From Promethearchaeia archaeon (GTDB lineage Archaea; Asgardarchaeota; Lokiarchaeia; Sigyniarchaeales; SOKP01), in the NCBI GenBank assembly GCA_029856045.1, contig JAHQWG010000028.1, forward strand, positions 320,730 through 384,729: a DNA stretch of 64,000 bases, written 5' to 3'. Shown here piece by piece: positions 55,742 to 64,000 of the stretch; position 1 is the stretch's first letter, and each line of letters starts with the position of its first letter. Made by a program: the position numbers and the translations under genes. The notes under the pieces were generated by a model. That model was not told the origin of the DNA. It saw only the letters and a list, made by a program, of their open reading frames with translations, and made no database searches.

Positions 55742-58309
55742 ATGGAAGAAATATCACCTTTAATCAAAGTCTTAATCGATAATAAACAAAAAATTCTCGA
55801 TTCTAAGAAATATAATGAGGTCGAATTTGATGAATTTATTTATTCCTTAATGCAAGCCGAAAATGAAAGACAGAAAGTTTTGAAAAAAATAGAGGAATTG
55901 GGAAGTATTGATATCCAAAAGTTAAAAGATATATTAAAGATTTCTGAACATAGGTTAATTTATGATATCGAATATTTAAAGGAATTAGGATTATTAGAGT
56001 TTATTGGAGAGATATCTGAATTTTATCAAAGTATCGAAGAAAAGAATGAGAAGGAAGGCTTATTTCCAAATGTTTCTATAATAAGGGATAAAAAAATTTG
56101 TAGTGGTTGTGGATTATGTGTTTCGATTTGTCCAACTAATGCAATAAATTTCTTAAATGATGTTTTAAATATTAACGATGATTTATGCATAAATTGTGGC
56201 TTATGCTACGCTTGTTGTCATCGCTCATTTTTTCCAAGAGAATTAAAGGATAATCAAGAAAAACTCGATACTGATATAAAATACTTGAAAGAATTTAACA
56301 ACTATAGGGAAATTTATTCAGCACAAACAAAAGATAATATTACTAAAGAAATTGCGCAGGATTGGGAAATTGTTACCACATTACTAAAAATTGCGTTCAA
56401 ACAAAATATCATTGATGCTGCAATATTAATTGGTACAACAGAAAAACCAAATGAGCCATTACCCTTTTTGATCCAAAACGAAGAAGACTTATTTAAAAAG
56501 GCAAGAATAGTATATAATAATGCTAATTTATTAAAAATACTTCAAAATTCCAAGAGATTTAAGAAAGTTGCAGTAGTTGGAACTCCTTGTATTATGGAGG
56601 CTCTGAAAAAAATCTCAATTTATCCACTTAATAAACCTTTTTATGATAATATTGCATTAAAAATAGGATCATTTTGTATGAACCATAGTTTATTTGGATG
56701 TTTTTTCTGCGATGATTTGACTGCAGAACTTTCCGATATCTCTATTGGTTCAATTGGCTCGGAACGGGGTTGGTCTACTGTAATAGCAAGAACTAGTAGA
56801 GGTGCGAATTTATTTCAACAAGCTTTGGATCTGAAATTAATTGAGAAGAAAATTATTGAAGAAGACAGTAAAAATTTCAATACATTAAGTAAAATTGCTA
56901 AATCCAAATTGAAAATGTATAAAGAGATTCCCAGACAAAAAATGATTGAGCAGGATCCAAAAGTAAGAAGAAACAATTTCCTGGAGGTCCCAAAGGGATA
57001 CACTCTAGAGATGGTAAAATTAGAAACTCAAAGATGTTTACAATGCGGAATTCCTCTATGTATTGAAGGTTGTCCTGTTAATGTTGATATTCCAAAATTT
57101 ATAAGATTATTAAGACAAGAGAAATTTTCTGAAGCTATTAATAATGTAAAAACATATAATTTATTACCGGCAATATGTGGGAGGGTATGTCCTCAAGAAA
57201 TACAATGCGAACAAGCATGTTTATTAGGTTCTGTTTCCAATCCAATTGCAATTGGTAACTTAGAACGATTTATTGCTGATTGGGACCGAAAAAGTCAGGT
57301 TAAAGCATGCCCTGATTGTCAAGCTCCAAAAAATATTAAAGTAGCAATCATTGGGGCAGGTCCTGCAGGTTTAACTTGTGCTGGGGAGCTTTTAATGAGA
57401 GGATACGATGTAACAATTTTTGAAGCATTTCATACGGGAGGAGGTGTGCTAGTTTATGGTATACCAGAATTTAGATTACCAAAAGAGATAGTTAGAGAAG
57501 AAATCGAGACATTAAAAATGTTGGGTAGTAAAATAGAATACAATAAGATAATAGGAAAGATAATGACTATAGAAGATTTAAAATCTATGGGGTTTAAGGC
57601 TTTCTTTATTGGGGTAGGTGCAGGATTACCTACATTTATTAAAGTATCCGGTTTAAGCTTAAATGGTGTTTTGACGGCAAATGAATTTCTTACAAGAGCA
57701 AATTTAATGAAAGCCTATAAATTCCCAGAATATGATACACCTATAAAAATAGGAAAAATTGTAACAGTTCTTGGAGGGGGAAATGTAGCTATGGATTCAG
57801 CAAGAGTTGCATTGAGATTAGGTGCTGAAAGAGTAATTGTTGTGTATAGGAGATCCGAAAAAGAAATGCCTGCAAGGAGAGCAGAATATCATCATGCGAT
57901 TGAAGAAGGAATTGAATTTCAATTTTTAACCAATCCAGTAAGCTTTATTGGAGATGAAAATGAAAATGTTAAGCAAATGGAGGTTATTAAAATGAGATTA
58001 GGAGAACTTGATGATTCTGGGCGACGGCGACCAATTCCAATTGAAGGTTCAGAGTATAAAATAGATACAGATACGATAATAATAGCAATAGGGACAAAAG
58101 CAAATCCTATTCTTACAAATTCAATCCCTGAGTTAAAACTTAATAAGTGGGGGTATATTGAAACCAATGAGCAGGGAAAGACAAATTTGGAAGGTGTTTA
58201 TGCGGGTGGAGATATTGTGACTGGTAGTGCGACAGTTATTTCTGCTATGGGAGCGGGGAAGAGAGCAGCAACAGAGATTGATAATTATCTTACAAAAAAG
58301 AGACAGTAA
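55742..58309 (+). CDS. nfnB: FrhB-NfnB fusion oxidoreductase
   Basis: 855 residues from ATG 55742, preceded by GAGGGG. Residues ~35-90 look like a winged helix; ~112-160 hold two ferredoxin motifs (CSGCGLCVSICP, CINCGLCYACC). Residues ~185-400 match the FrhB/FdhB family (VVGTPCIMEALKK, then DDLTAELSDISIGSIGS). From ~425 to the end is an NfnB/GltD module: CLQCGIPLC, CGRVCPQEIQCEQAC, FAD motif IGAGPAGLTCAG, NADP motif LGGGNVAMDSARVA and GGDIVTGSATVI. NfnB normally starts with its own cysteine region and is about 470 residues long. The extra half suggests that F420 (or another FrhB substrate) joins the NADPH/ferredoxin/NADH junction. F420 use is inferred from the family. Confidence 0.85.
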   Translation: MEEISPLIKVLIDNKQKILDSKKYNEVEFDEFIYSLMQAENERQKVLKKIEELGSIDIQKLKDILKISEHRLIYDIEYLKELGLLEFIGEISEFYQSIEEKNEKEGLFPNVSIIRDKKICSGCGLCVSICPTNAINFLNDVLNINDDLCINCGLCYACCHRSFFPRELKDNQEKLDTDIKYLKEFNNYREIYSAQTKDNITKEIAQDWEIVTTLLKIAFKQNIIDAAILIGTTEKPNEPLPFLIQNEEDLFKKARIVYNNANLLKILQNSKRFKKVAVVGTPCIMEALKKISIYPLNKPFYDNIALKIGSFCMNHSLFGCFFCDDLTAELSDISIGSIGSERGWSTVIARTSRGANLFQQALDLKLIEKKIIEEDSKNFNTLSKIAKSKLKMYKEIPRQKMIEQDPKVRRNNFLEVPKGYTLEMVKLETQRCLQCGIPLCIEGCPVNVDIPKFIRLLRQEKFSEAINNVKTYNLLPAICGRVCPQEIQCEQACLLGSVSNPIAIGNLERFIADWDRKSQVKACPDCQAPKNIKVAIIGAGPAGLTCAGELLMRGYDVTIFEAFHTGGGVLVYGIPEFRLPKEIVREEIETLKMLGSKIEYNKIIGKIMTIEDLKSMGFKAFFIGVGAGLPTFIKVSGLSLNGVLTANEFLTRANLMKAYKFPEYDTPIKIGKIVTVLGGGNVAMDSARVALRLGAERVIVVYRRSEKEMPARRAEYHHAIEEGIEFQFLTNPVSFIGDENENVKQMEVIKMRLGELDDSGRRRPIPIEGSEYKIDTDTIIIAIGTKANPILTNSIPELKLNKWGYIETNEQGKTNLEGVYAGGDIVTGSATVISAMGAGKRAATEIDNYLTKKRQ

Positions 58310-58341
58310 AAATTATTTTTATTATATTTTATATTTGTCCT

Positions 58342-59190
58342 TTAAATAATATCTAAGAAAATACTGAATAATTTTTTTTCAAGATCTAATTGTTGTAATT
58401 GATTCCAATTATTTAAGAGATAAGGATATAGTTCTTCGCTAAAGGCATCTAAAGCTTTCTCATTTCTGAGTTCATAAAATATAAAATTTTTCATCATTTT
58501 CACAATATCAAGAAATATTTTTGGGATTGTTTGAGGATCTGCAATATTCACGTCAATATTTAATAGATTCCAACCGTGATCTTTTGAAAACTCGATCTTA
58601 GATAATTCCTTATCTTTATCTGATTGAATTGCTTCTATAAATCTAGAATAGAAATTCTCGATATTTCTATAAATTCGCTCTTTTTTAATTCCAGAGATAT
58701 TTTTCTCAATTACACTAGCACAAATGTTCAAAATCTGTTGGAATACTCCTAGTAAGTCAAATAAAATTCCATAAGATTCAATTTTTTCGGTTTCTTTCCA
58801 TTGAGTCATAAACTCATCGATTTGATTTCCATAAGATTGATAAGGTTCAACCGAACCATTCCATTTTTCTTTCCAATCAGATGATGTTTTGGCATAATGA
58901 GAAAGAAAATCTTTTTTAATTACCATTAATCGAGCTCTTAGAATTTCAGCATGAGTTTCTTTCTTATCTGCTGCAATGAATAATAATTTATATTCCTGAG
59001 CATGGTTATATACCCATTTTAGGCCACTCATATCAATAGATTCAATTCCAGATTGATCAAGCTCTTGTTCTGAAAATAAATTTAATGCTGTTAAAAGGCC
59101 TGATACTAAATCCTCATCAATTTCTAATCCAAGGGAATCTTTATATAAAATAGTAACTCCTGATTCACTGTCAACAATCCAGATGTTCAT
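58342..59190 (-). CDS. Longin-like domain protein
   Basis: 282 residues from ATG 59190, after GGGG. The first ~110 residues (IWIVDSESGVTILYKDSLG, then LLTALNLFSEQELDQSGIESIDMSG, quoted in pieces) show the sensor-like strand pattern of longin/mu-adaptin-type domains seen with Asgard GTPases. The rest is helical and unrecognised. Such proteins are thought to regulate small GTPases or membrane traffic. No membrane segment or signal peptide. It is convergent with the FrhB-NfnB gene. Confidence 0.6.
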   Translation of the reverse strand: MNIWIVDSESGVTILYKDSLGLEIDEDLVSGLLTALNLFSEQELDQSGIESIDMSGLKWVYNHAQEYKLLFIAADKKETHAEILRARLMVIKKDFLSHYAKTSSDWKEKWNGSVEPYQSYGNQIDEFMTQWKETEKIESYGILFDLLGVFQQILNICASVIEKNISGIKKERIYRNIENFYSRFIEAIQSDKDKELSKIEFSKDHGWNLLNIDVNIADPQTIPKIFLDIVKMMKNFIFYELRNEKALDAFSEELYPYLLNNWNQLQQLDLEKKLFSIFLDII

Positions 59191-59594
59191 GTAATTCCCC
59201 AATATCTAATTTTTATAATTAATTAATATTAAATTACAATTAATTCTAAATTTAGATTTATTCTTCTAGGGATTAATAATCTTCTTAATATTTCTTTATT
59301 AATTTTTTCTCCATCTTTTGTTGTTGATTTAATTTTTTTTATTTATAGCCATTGATTAAAAACTACAAATAAAAAATAAATAAATTGGATTAGGAATTTA
59401 AAGTCTGAAGAGAATGTGAAATTAATTTGCTCTTACATATGAATATCTTAAAAGTTTTTAAATATATATATAGCAAAATTTTTGCATTTATGATCCATAA
59501 AATATCAACTTCAACTAGTAAGTACTAGACTTTTTGGTAAAAAAATATATACATAGACTATCATATATCATTTATCAAATTTCTATGATAGATC
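59191..59594. other. 404-bp divergent promoter region
   Basis: It lies between the longin-like gene and the giant secreted-protein gene. TTTTTAAATATATATAT at about 59455-59471 is a likely TATA element for the plus-strand gene. A CTAGTA-AG-TACTAG palindrome (59515-59528) and an inverted pair CTATCAT/ATGATAG (59558-59564, 59585-59591) lie near the expected transcription start and the start codon and could be regulatory. No gene is recognised. Confidence 0.45.
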
Positions 59595-62500
59595 TTGAGA
59601 TTGAGGATTATAAAACATTATAAAAAGTTAATAATATTATTTATTATTTTATTAAATCTAAGTTTTTTGTTAAACATTAGTCCAAATACTACACTTTTCT
59701 CACAAGATGATTCAATATTAGAATTGGATGATAATAAGAAGATTGAGAATTTAGAAAATATTGATGAAAATCCACTTGATAATAATTCTATAAATATTGA
59801 TCTATTAAAATCATCGAACTTTAATTATACTTCTTTATCTAACGTATCGCAATTTGACGTTAGGGAAGAGGCTCAAAGTTTAGATTCAATTTATGAATAT
59901 GATATAGGAAATCCCTATAATGAATATCAAGTAGGAGTACCATTTGGCTGGAATGCCTCGAGCTGTTCAATTAATGTCTCAACTTATGAAAAAACCCAAC
60001 ATTTAGAAAATAATGATTTTGATCCAGATCCTAATTGGAATTATTATACTTTTAAGCAAGATTCTCATGTAGAAATAAAATCAGAGGAAAGAGACAAAGC
60101 AGGATATGTAAAATTTAAGGATAATGATGATGATGAAAAATTTTATGAAGGTGATTTTGCAGTTATTACACAATCAATAACAAATGCAAATCAAAATGGT
60201 GCAAGTGTTCATATAGGAGATGTTATCCAAGAAGCTAATAATATTACTGCAATTGATAGTGATTTTCTATCTAATCCCTACTACTCTCAAGATTATGATA
60301 ATCCTTATGGGGGTCAAACAGGTTCCGGAGATAACACATATCTTTTTCATGGGTTCGATTATTTAGTCGCTCAAATTGTGCCCGCAGCATATATATTTTC
60401 TAGGAAAAACCCTTCAATTGCTTGGTGGACAACGTTTAACATACCATTTAAGGTAGATTATGCACAAATTACAATATCATGGTTGATGAATAATTTAAAT
60501 TTTGAGAAGGAAGATGGGTATAGAGTTTGTGCAAGGATAAATAATGAATATATTGACGGAAGAGAAGCAATTGATGGCGAATATTGGTCTGAAAACGCCA
60601 CAGAAACAACGATTGCATATTATGGATATAATGATTATGTTACCGGACAAGATCATGGCTTAGTTACAAGAACATACAATATAACCAATTTAATTAAAGG
60701 TTTAAGTGGCGAAATGAAAATAGATTTTGGTATTTGGGCGTATCATCCAACTAGTGAAAATGATGAAATCGAAGTGAAGTTTGACAATCTTCAAATATAT
60801 GCAAATTGCTCCAAAAAACACAAAACAGGATCATTGGAGTTCGATTTAAAATGGGATGATGTAGGTAATTTTTTTTTAGGTGACACTTATTATTCTAATT
60901 ATTTCAGTACATACGTTGTTGTTGATGAAGATGAACAATGGATTAGAATTTTTCCATTTAATGAAATATTAAATTTAACTCAAGGATCTTTCTATCATTA
61001 TATTTTTAATTTCTCAGAAGAACATATTCATTTATTAGAACGAAATAATTTTGATTTTAAAATAGGAGTTCGTTTTGAGGAAACTTGCCCAATCGAATGG
61101 GAATTTGAACTTAGATTTTGGTTTGATAATATATATTTAAATGTTCAATATGATCATCCTAATCCCACTTATTCTGGTTTACAAATGAGAATAAATGGAA
61201 CCAATCAAGAAAAAGTTACTACTCAACCTTATGATGTTGATATCTCTAACTGGGAAGGAGGTAAACAATATAATTTTAGCTTTCTTTCAGAAAATTTTAC
61301 TTCACTTTATATGGATTTTCTTATTAATCTGTCTCTTTTTATTCATAAATATTCATTTAATGCATCAATTGCAAGTTATGAAATTCTTCCATCTCAAAAT
61401 TTAGTTTCATGGAATGTAACTTACAATAACTCAAACACTTACAATTCTCTTAAAATAACAAATCAATCCGGTCTAATTAATATAATAAATTACACTATTC
61501 AAATTTTCGATTTTCCTGCTTTTGATGGGCTAGGATTATATAGCTCAGATTGGTGTATATCTGGTCTTACAGGCCCCAATTATCAGAATTATAGTGGAAT
61601 TATGATTAAATTTAATGGAACTTCTAATTTCTATCAAAGTGTTTTAATTAAAAATCCAGATGTTGGTGGTCAGTGGATTGTTCAGGCAACTCAACCAAAT
61701 TATATCGATGAGTTAATTATTAATTCAACAAACTATTATAATGGAAATTTTTTGCAATATAACGTTAGCACATACAATGAAACAGTCTTTGGTAATTTTA
61801 GTATTAATATATATAATGATTCAAAGGATTTTGTTAATGAATCAACACATAGCAATGTTTTTGGTGATTTATCTAGCCAATGGAATATAGTAGATTATGG
61901 AATTGGTGTCTATACTTTAGAGGTATTTTGGAATGACACAAATTCAGAGAAACAAACTTTAAGGATAGGGTTTTGGAATAAAACTTTTGAAATATGGCGG
62001 AAATCAAATGCTAAACTTTTAGAAAAACATGTTAAATTAGAATCTGGAGAAAATGCTGAATTTAAAATATCATATAATTCTACAGAACCATCAGAATATG
62101 GAATAAGTGATGCTACTATAGAATGTTGGGAAAATCATTCAGGTACTTGGAATAAATGGGGGGAATATTGGGTTGGAACTTATTTAATTGATTCGCTTCA
62201 ATATGAAAATTTTGGGAATTACACTCTTAAATTGAAGACTTCTGGTGTTCCACAGGAGAATTATAGTGTAACATTAGTTTTTATTAAAGAATTTTACCAA
62301 CATCAAAATTTAACTTCTTGGATTGATGTATCGGGAGATCCATTAAATATGTCAATTACTTGGGGTGCATCTTGGGACGATTTAGTGGATCAAAATATTG
62401 TTTGGGCAAATAATACCCCTTATGTAAATGACACCATAAATAGTGTTATTCAAGTTAGATTAGTTAATGAATCTAATCCGGAGCAATTATTAGAAGATGG

Positions 62501-64000
62501 AATTGTTAGTGCTAAATTGAGTTCAAATATTATTTATGGAATAGAGGTATATGCAATCACCCATAATGAAGGAGATAAAGGAAAATATAATCTCACTATT
62601 GATACAACTGGATTAGATGTTTCTCAAGGGAATAATAATAAAACGCTATTCATAATAGGTAGTGCACCAGGATTTAATCCAGATCAACTGAATGTTACAA
62701 TGCTTATTAACCCAATTCCAACTATGATTACTATTGAAGATGTTCAATCAGTATATGAAGAAGGTGAAATTCAAGTTCAAGGAATCTTCTATAACCTTAT
62801 AGATCCTCAATATCCCAAAACAGTCAGTTCTGGAAATTTATATTGGATAATAGAAAATGATAGTGTTAAGATATCTGGAGAAATGAATTTATTAGCCGAA
62901 GGTATATATTTTCAAACTGTTTCTTTAAGTGAATCTAATTATCTTTATCCTGGTCCATATGATATCTTTATTAACGGAACTGCAACTAACTGTGAAGACG
63001 TAAATAGTACAACCAAAATTTTAGTAATAAAACCAAAGATTAATACAATTTTAACTATTGAATTACCAGAAATTATTCGGATAAAGCAATCATTTCAGAT
63101 CATATGTAGTTTATCATTTATTAATGGTACACCTCTAATTAATCGATTTATTCAAGTAAATTTAACTCTTAAAACTAGCGAAGGAACGCTATATAGTTTT
63201 TTGGTATCTTTAATATCAAATACAGAGGGTGTTGGAACTTATGAATATATAATCCCTGCTCATTATGAAAATGGAAATATTACAATGAATGCGTATTATC
63301 TTGGAGAATATTGGATTAAGACAGCATTTGGAAATGAATATAGAGATATTTTTGGAAAAATTCCCACTTCTCTTAGTATTATCAATTCATCATCTTCAAT
63401 ACAGGTTGGTTATAATACTTACTATGAAATGCAACTATCTATTTCGAATGTATCAGATCTTAAGGATTATTTTATATTATTCTCTGCGTTTTATGATGAT
63501 GATACTGAAGCGTTCATATTAAAAGATTTAAATACTGACCAAGAGGGTAAGTGTAATTATACAATTTGGGAGATAGACAATAATAGACATAAATTAAGAG
63601 TCTATTTTGAATACTTGGGAACTGAAACAATAGCATATAATTTCACATCTGAGGAAAGAGATATCATACAAAAATGGAATACTACTATACATATTTCAGA
63701 TTTAGGATATATCCCAAGATTTGGACAAATAATACCAATAAACCTTGGTTTTTCGTGCATAGAGGATCCTTTATTATCTTATGAAGGATTGGGAGTTTTA
63801 ATTATTTTTAAATATGGTATCATCACTTCTACAATTCAAATGTATATTGATGAAACCAATCAGTTAAGTTTTGATTACCCAATTGCCGACTATTTTAATG
63901 GAAATTTGAATATTTCTATTATTTTTGAAGGAACAAACCAAATTAATTTTGTAAATGAAAATAAATCTCTACAAATAGCAAATAAATTAAGTTCAACAAT
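59595..64000 (+). CDS. Giant secreted cell-surface protein, 3' partial
   Basis: From TTG 59595 (or TTG 59601) the frame is open to the right edge: at least 1468 codons without a stop. The N-terminus MRLRIIKHYKKLIILFIILL is a signal peptide, ending near the first acidic stretch after FSQDD. The remainder is Asn-, Thr- and Ser-rich with very many N-x-S/T sequons, Tyr/Trp-rich beta-strand patterns and no cysteine-rich region, suggesting repeated Ig-like or jelly-roll sandwiches. Similar blocks such as LVSWNVTYNN and LTSWIDVSG recur. It is probably a glycosylated surface-layer or adhesion protein. Any C-terminal anchor lies outside the window. Confidence 0.85.
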   Translation, partial: MRLRIIKHYKKLIILFIILLNLSFLLNISPNTTLFSQDDSILELDDNKKIENLENIDENPLDNNSINIDLLKSSNFNYTSLSNVSQFDVREEAQSLDSIYEYDIGNPYNEYQVGVPFGWNASSCSINVSTYEKTQHLENNDFDPDPNWNYYTFKQDSHVEIKSEERDKAGYVKFKDNDDDEKFYEGDFAVITQSITNANQNGASVHIGDVIQEANNITAIDSDFLSNPYYSQDYDNPYGGQTGSGDNTYLFHGFDYLVAQIVPAAYIFSRKNPSIAWWTTFNIPFKVDYAQITISWLMNNLNFEKEDGYRVCARINNEYIDGREAIDGEYWSENATETTIAYYGYNDYVTGQDHGLVTRTYNITNLIKGLSGEMKIDFGIWAYHPTSENDEIEVKFDNLQIYANCSKKHKTGSLEFDLKWDDVGNFFLGDTYYSNYFSTYVVVDEDEQWIRIFPFNEILNLTQGSFYHYIFNFSEEHIHLLERNNFDFKIGVRFEETCPIEWEFELRFWFDNIYLNVQYDHPNPTYSGLQMRINGTNQEKVTTQPYDVDISNWEGGKQYNFSFLSENFTSLYMDFLINLSLFIHKYSFNASIASYEILPSQNLVSWNVTYNNSNTYNSLKITNQSGLINIINYTIQIFDFPAFDGLGLYSSDWCISGLTGPNYQNYSGIMIKFNGTSNFYQSVLIKNPDVGGQWIVQATQPNYIDELIINSTNYYNGNFLQYNVSTYNETVFGNFSINIYNDSKDFVNESTHSNVFGDLSSQWNIVDYGIGVYTLEVFWNDTNSEKQTLRIGFWNKTFEIWRKSNAKLLEKHVKLESGENAEFKISYNSTEPSEYGISDATIECWENHSGTWNKWGEYWVGTYLIDSLQYENFGNYTLKLKTSGVPQENYSVTLVFIKEFYQHQNLTSWIDVSGDPLNMSITWGASWDDLVDQNIVWANNTPYVNDTINSVIQVRLVNESNPEQLLEDGIVSAKLSSNIIYGIEVYAITHNEGDKGKYNLTIDTTGLDVSQGNNNKTLFIIGSAPGFNPDQLNVTMLINPIPTMITIEDVQSVYEEGEIQVQGIFYNLIDPQYPKTVSSGNLYWIIENDSVKISGEMNLLAEGIYFQTVSLSESNYLYPGPYDIFINGTATNCEDVNSTTKILVIKPKINTILTIELPEIIRIKQSFQIICSLSFINGTPLINRFIQVNLTLKTSEGTLYSFLVSLISNTEGVGTYEYIIPAHYENGNITMNAYYLGEYWIKTAFGNEYRDIFGKIPTSLSIINSSSSIQVGYNTYYEMQLSISNVSDLKDYFILFSAFYDDDTEAFILKDLNTDQEGKCNYTIWEIDNNRHKLRVYFEYLGTETIAYNFTSEERDIIQKWNTTIHISDLGYIPRFGQIIPINLGFSCIEDPLLSYEGLGVLIIFKYGIITSTIQMYIDETNQLSFDYPIADYFNGNLNISIIFEGTNQINFVNENKSLQIANKLSST

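Noticed and set aside
1..64000. CRISPR array, rRNA, tRNA or insertion sequences
   Set aside because: No regularly spaced repeats, RNA gene signatures or transposase-like ORFs were found on reading both strands.

Overview
The window is very AT-rich, densely coded archaeal DNA that looks like an Asgard archaeon, most likely Lokiarchaeia-like. The lineage call is an inference. It rests on several Ras/Rab-type small GTPases (7618, 24162, 37633), a longin-like protein (58342-59190), HEAT-repeat and C2H2 zinc-finger proteins, TTTAAATA promoters, split POR and ADP-forming acyl-CoA synthetase enzymes, and Asgard-style MEDS/PAS histidine kinases. No rRNA, tRNA, CRISPR array or transposase was seen.

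Layout. 1-6282: a 5'-partial calcineurin-like phosphoesterase, a DNA methyltransferase, a membrane protein and a glycerate 2-kinase. 6283-9215: an intergenic stretch with a strong minus-strand promoter and a tiny ORF, then a possible longin-like protein divergent from a GTPase/coiled-coil pair. 9361-19032: a DUF4010 membrane protein and a carbohydrate region (LsrF-like aldolase, MBL hydrolase, SDR, zinc MDR, C_GCAxxG_C_C protein, rhamnulokinase, class II aldolase) interrupted by a MntA/HepT pair. 19098-23063: small unknowns, a GHL-type TIM barrel and a reductive-dehalogenase-like protein. 23096-27418: a VapBC module between two near-identical ~57-bp direct repeats, followed by a GTPase with a premature stop and a histidine kinase with a broken N-terminus. 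27581-31127: a membrane protein, a secreted EEP phosphatase and an orphan N6-adenine methylase. 31131-36635: an ACD alpha subunit divergent from a POR operon, then a YjbQ protein.

36977-39147 is a HEAT / Rab-like GTPase / TrmB-like unit. 39227-40598 holds two convergent PIG-L deacetylase paralogues. 40614-58309 is a nitrogen and redox block: carAB, guaA, a CDF transporter, an Lrp regulator divergent from glnA, pyrG, gdhA, and an NfnA gene followed by a FrhB-NfnB fusion. Ammonia is fixed by GdhA and GlnA, glutamine feeds CarA, GuaA and PyrG, and the Nfn-type complex could supply or balance NADPH. The window ends with a longin-like protein and an uninterrupted secreted protein of more than 1460 residues that runs off the right edge.

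The most striking observation is the POR beta subunit at 34968-36053. It appears circularly permuted: the half that normally follows the thiamine-diphosphate GDG motif comes first, and the half with CPGCG and GDG comes last. All four expected Fe-S cysteines and both ThDP elements are still present. The second is the fusion of an F420-hydrogenase-beta (FrhB) module to NfnB.
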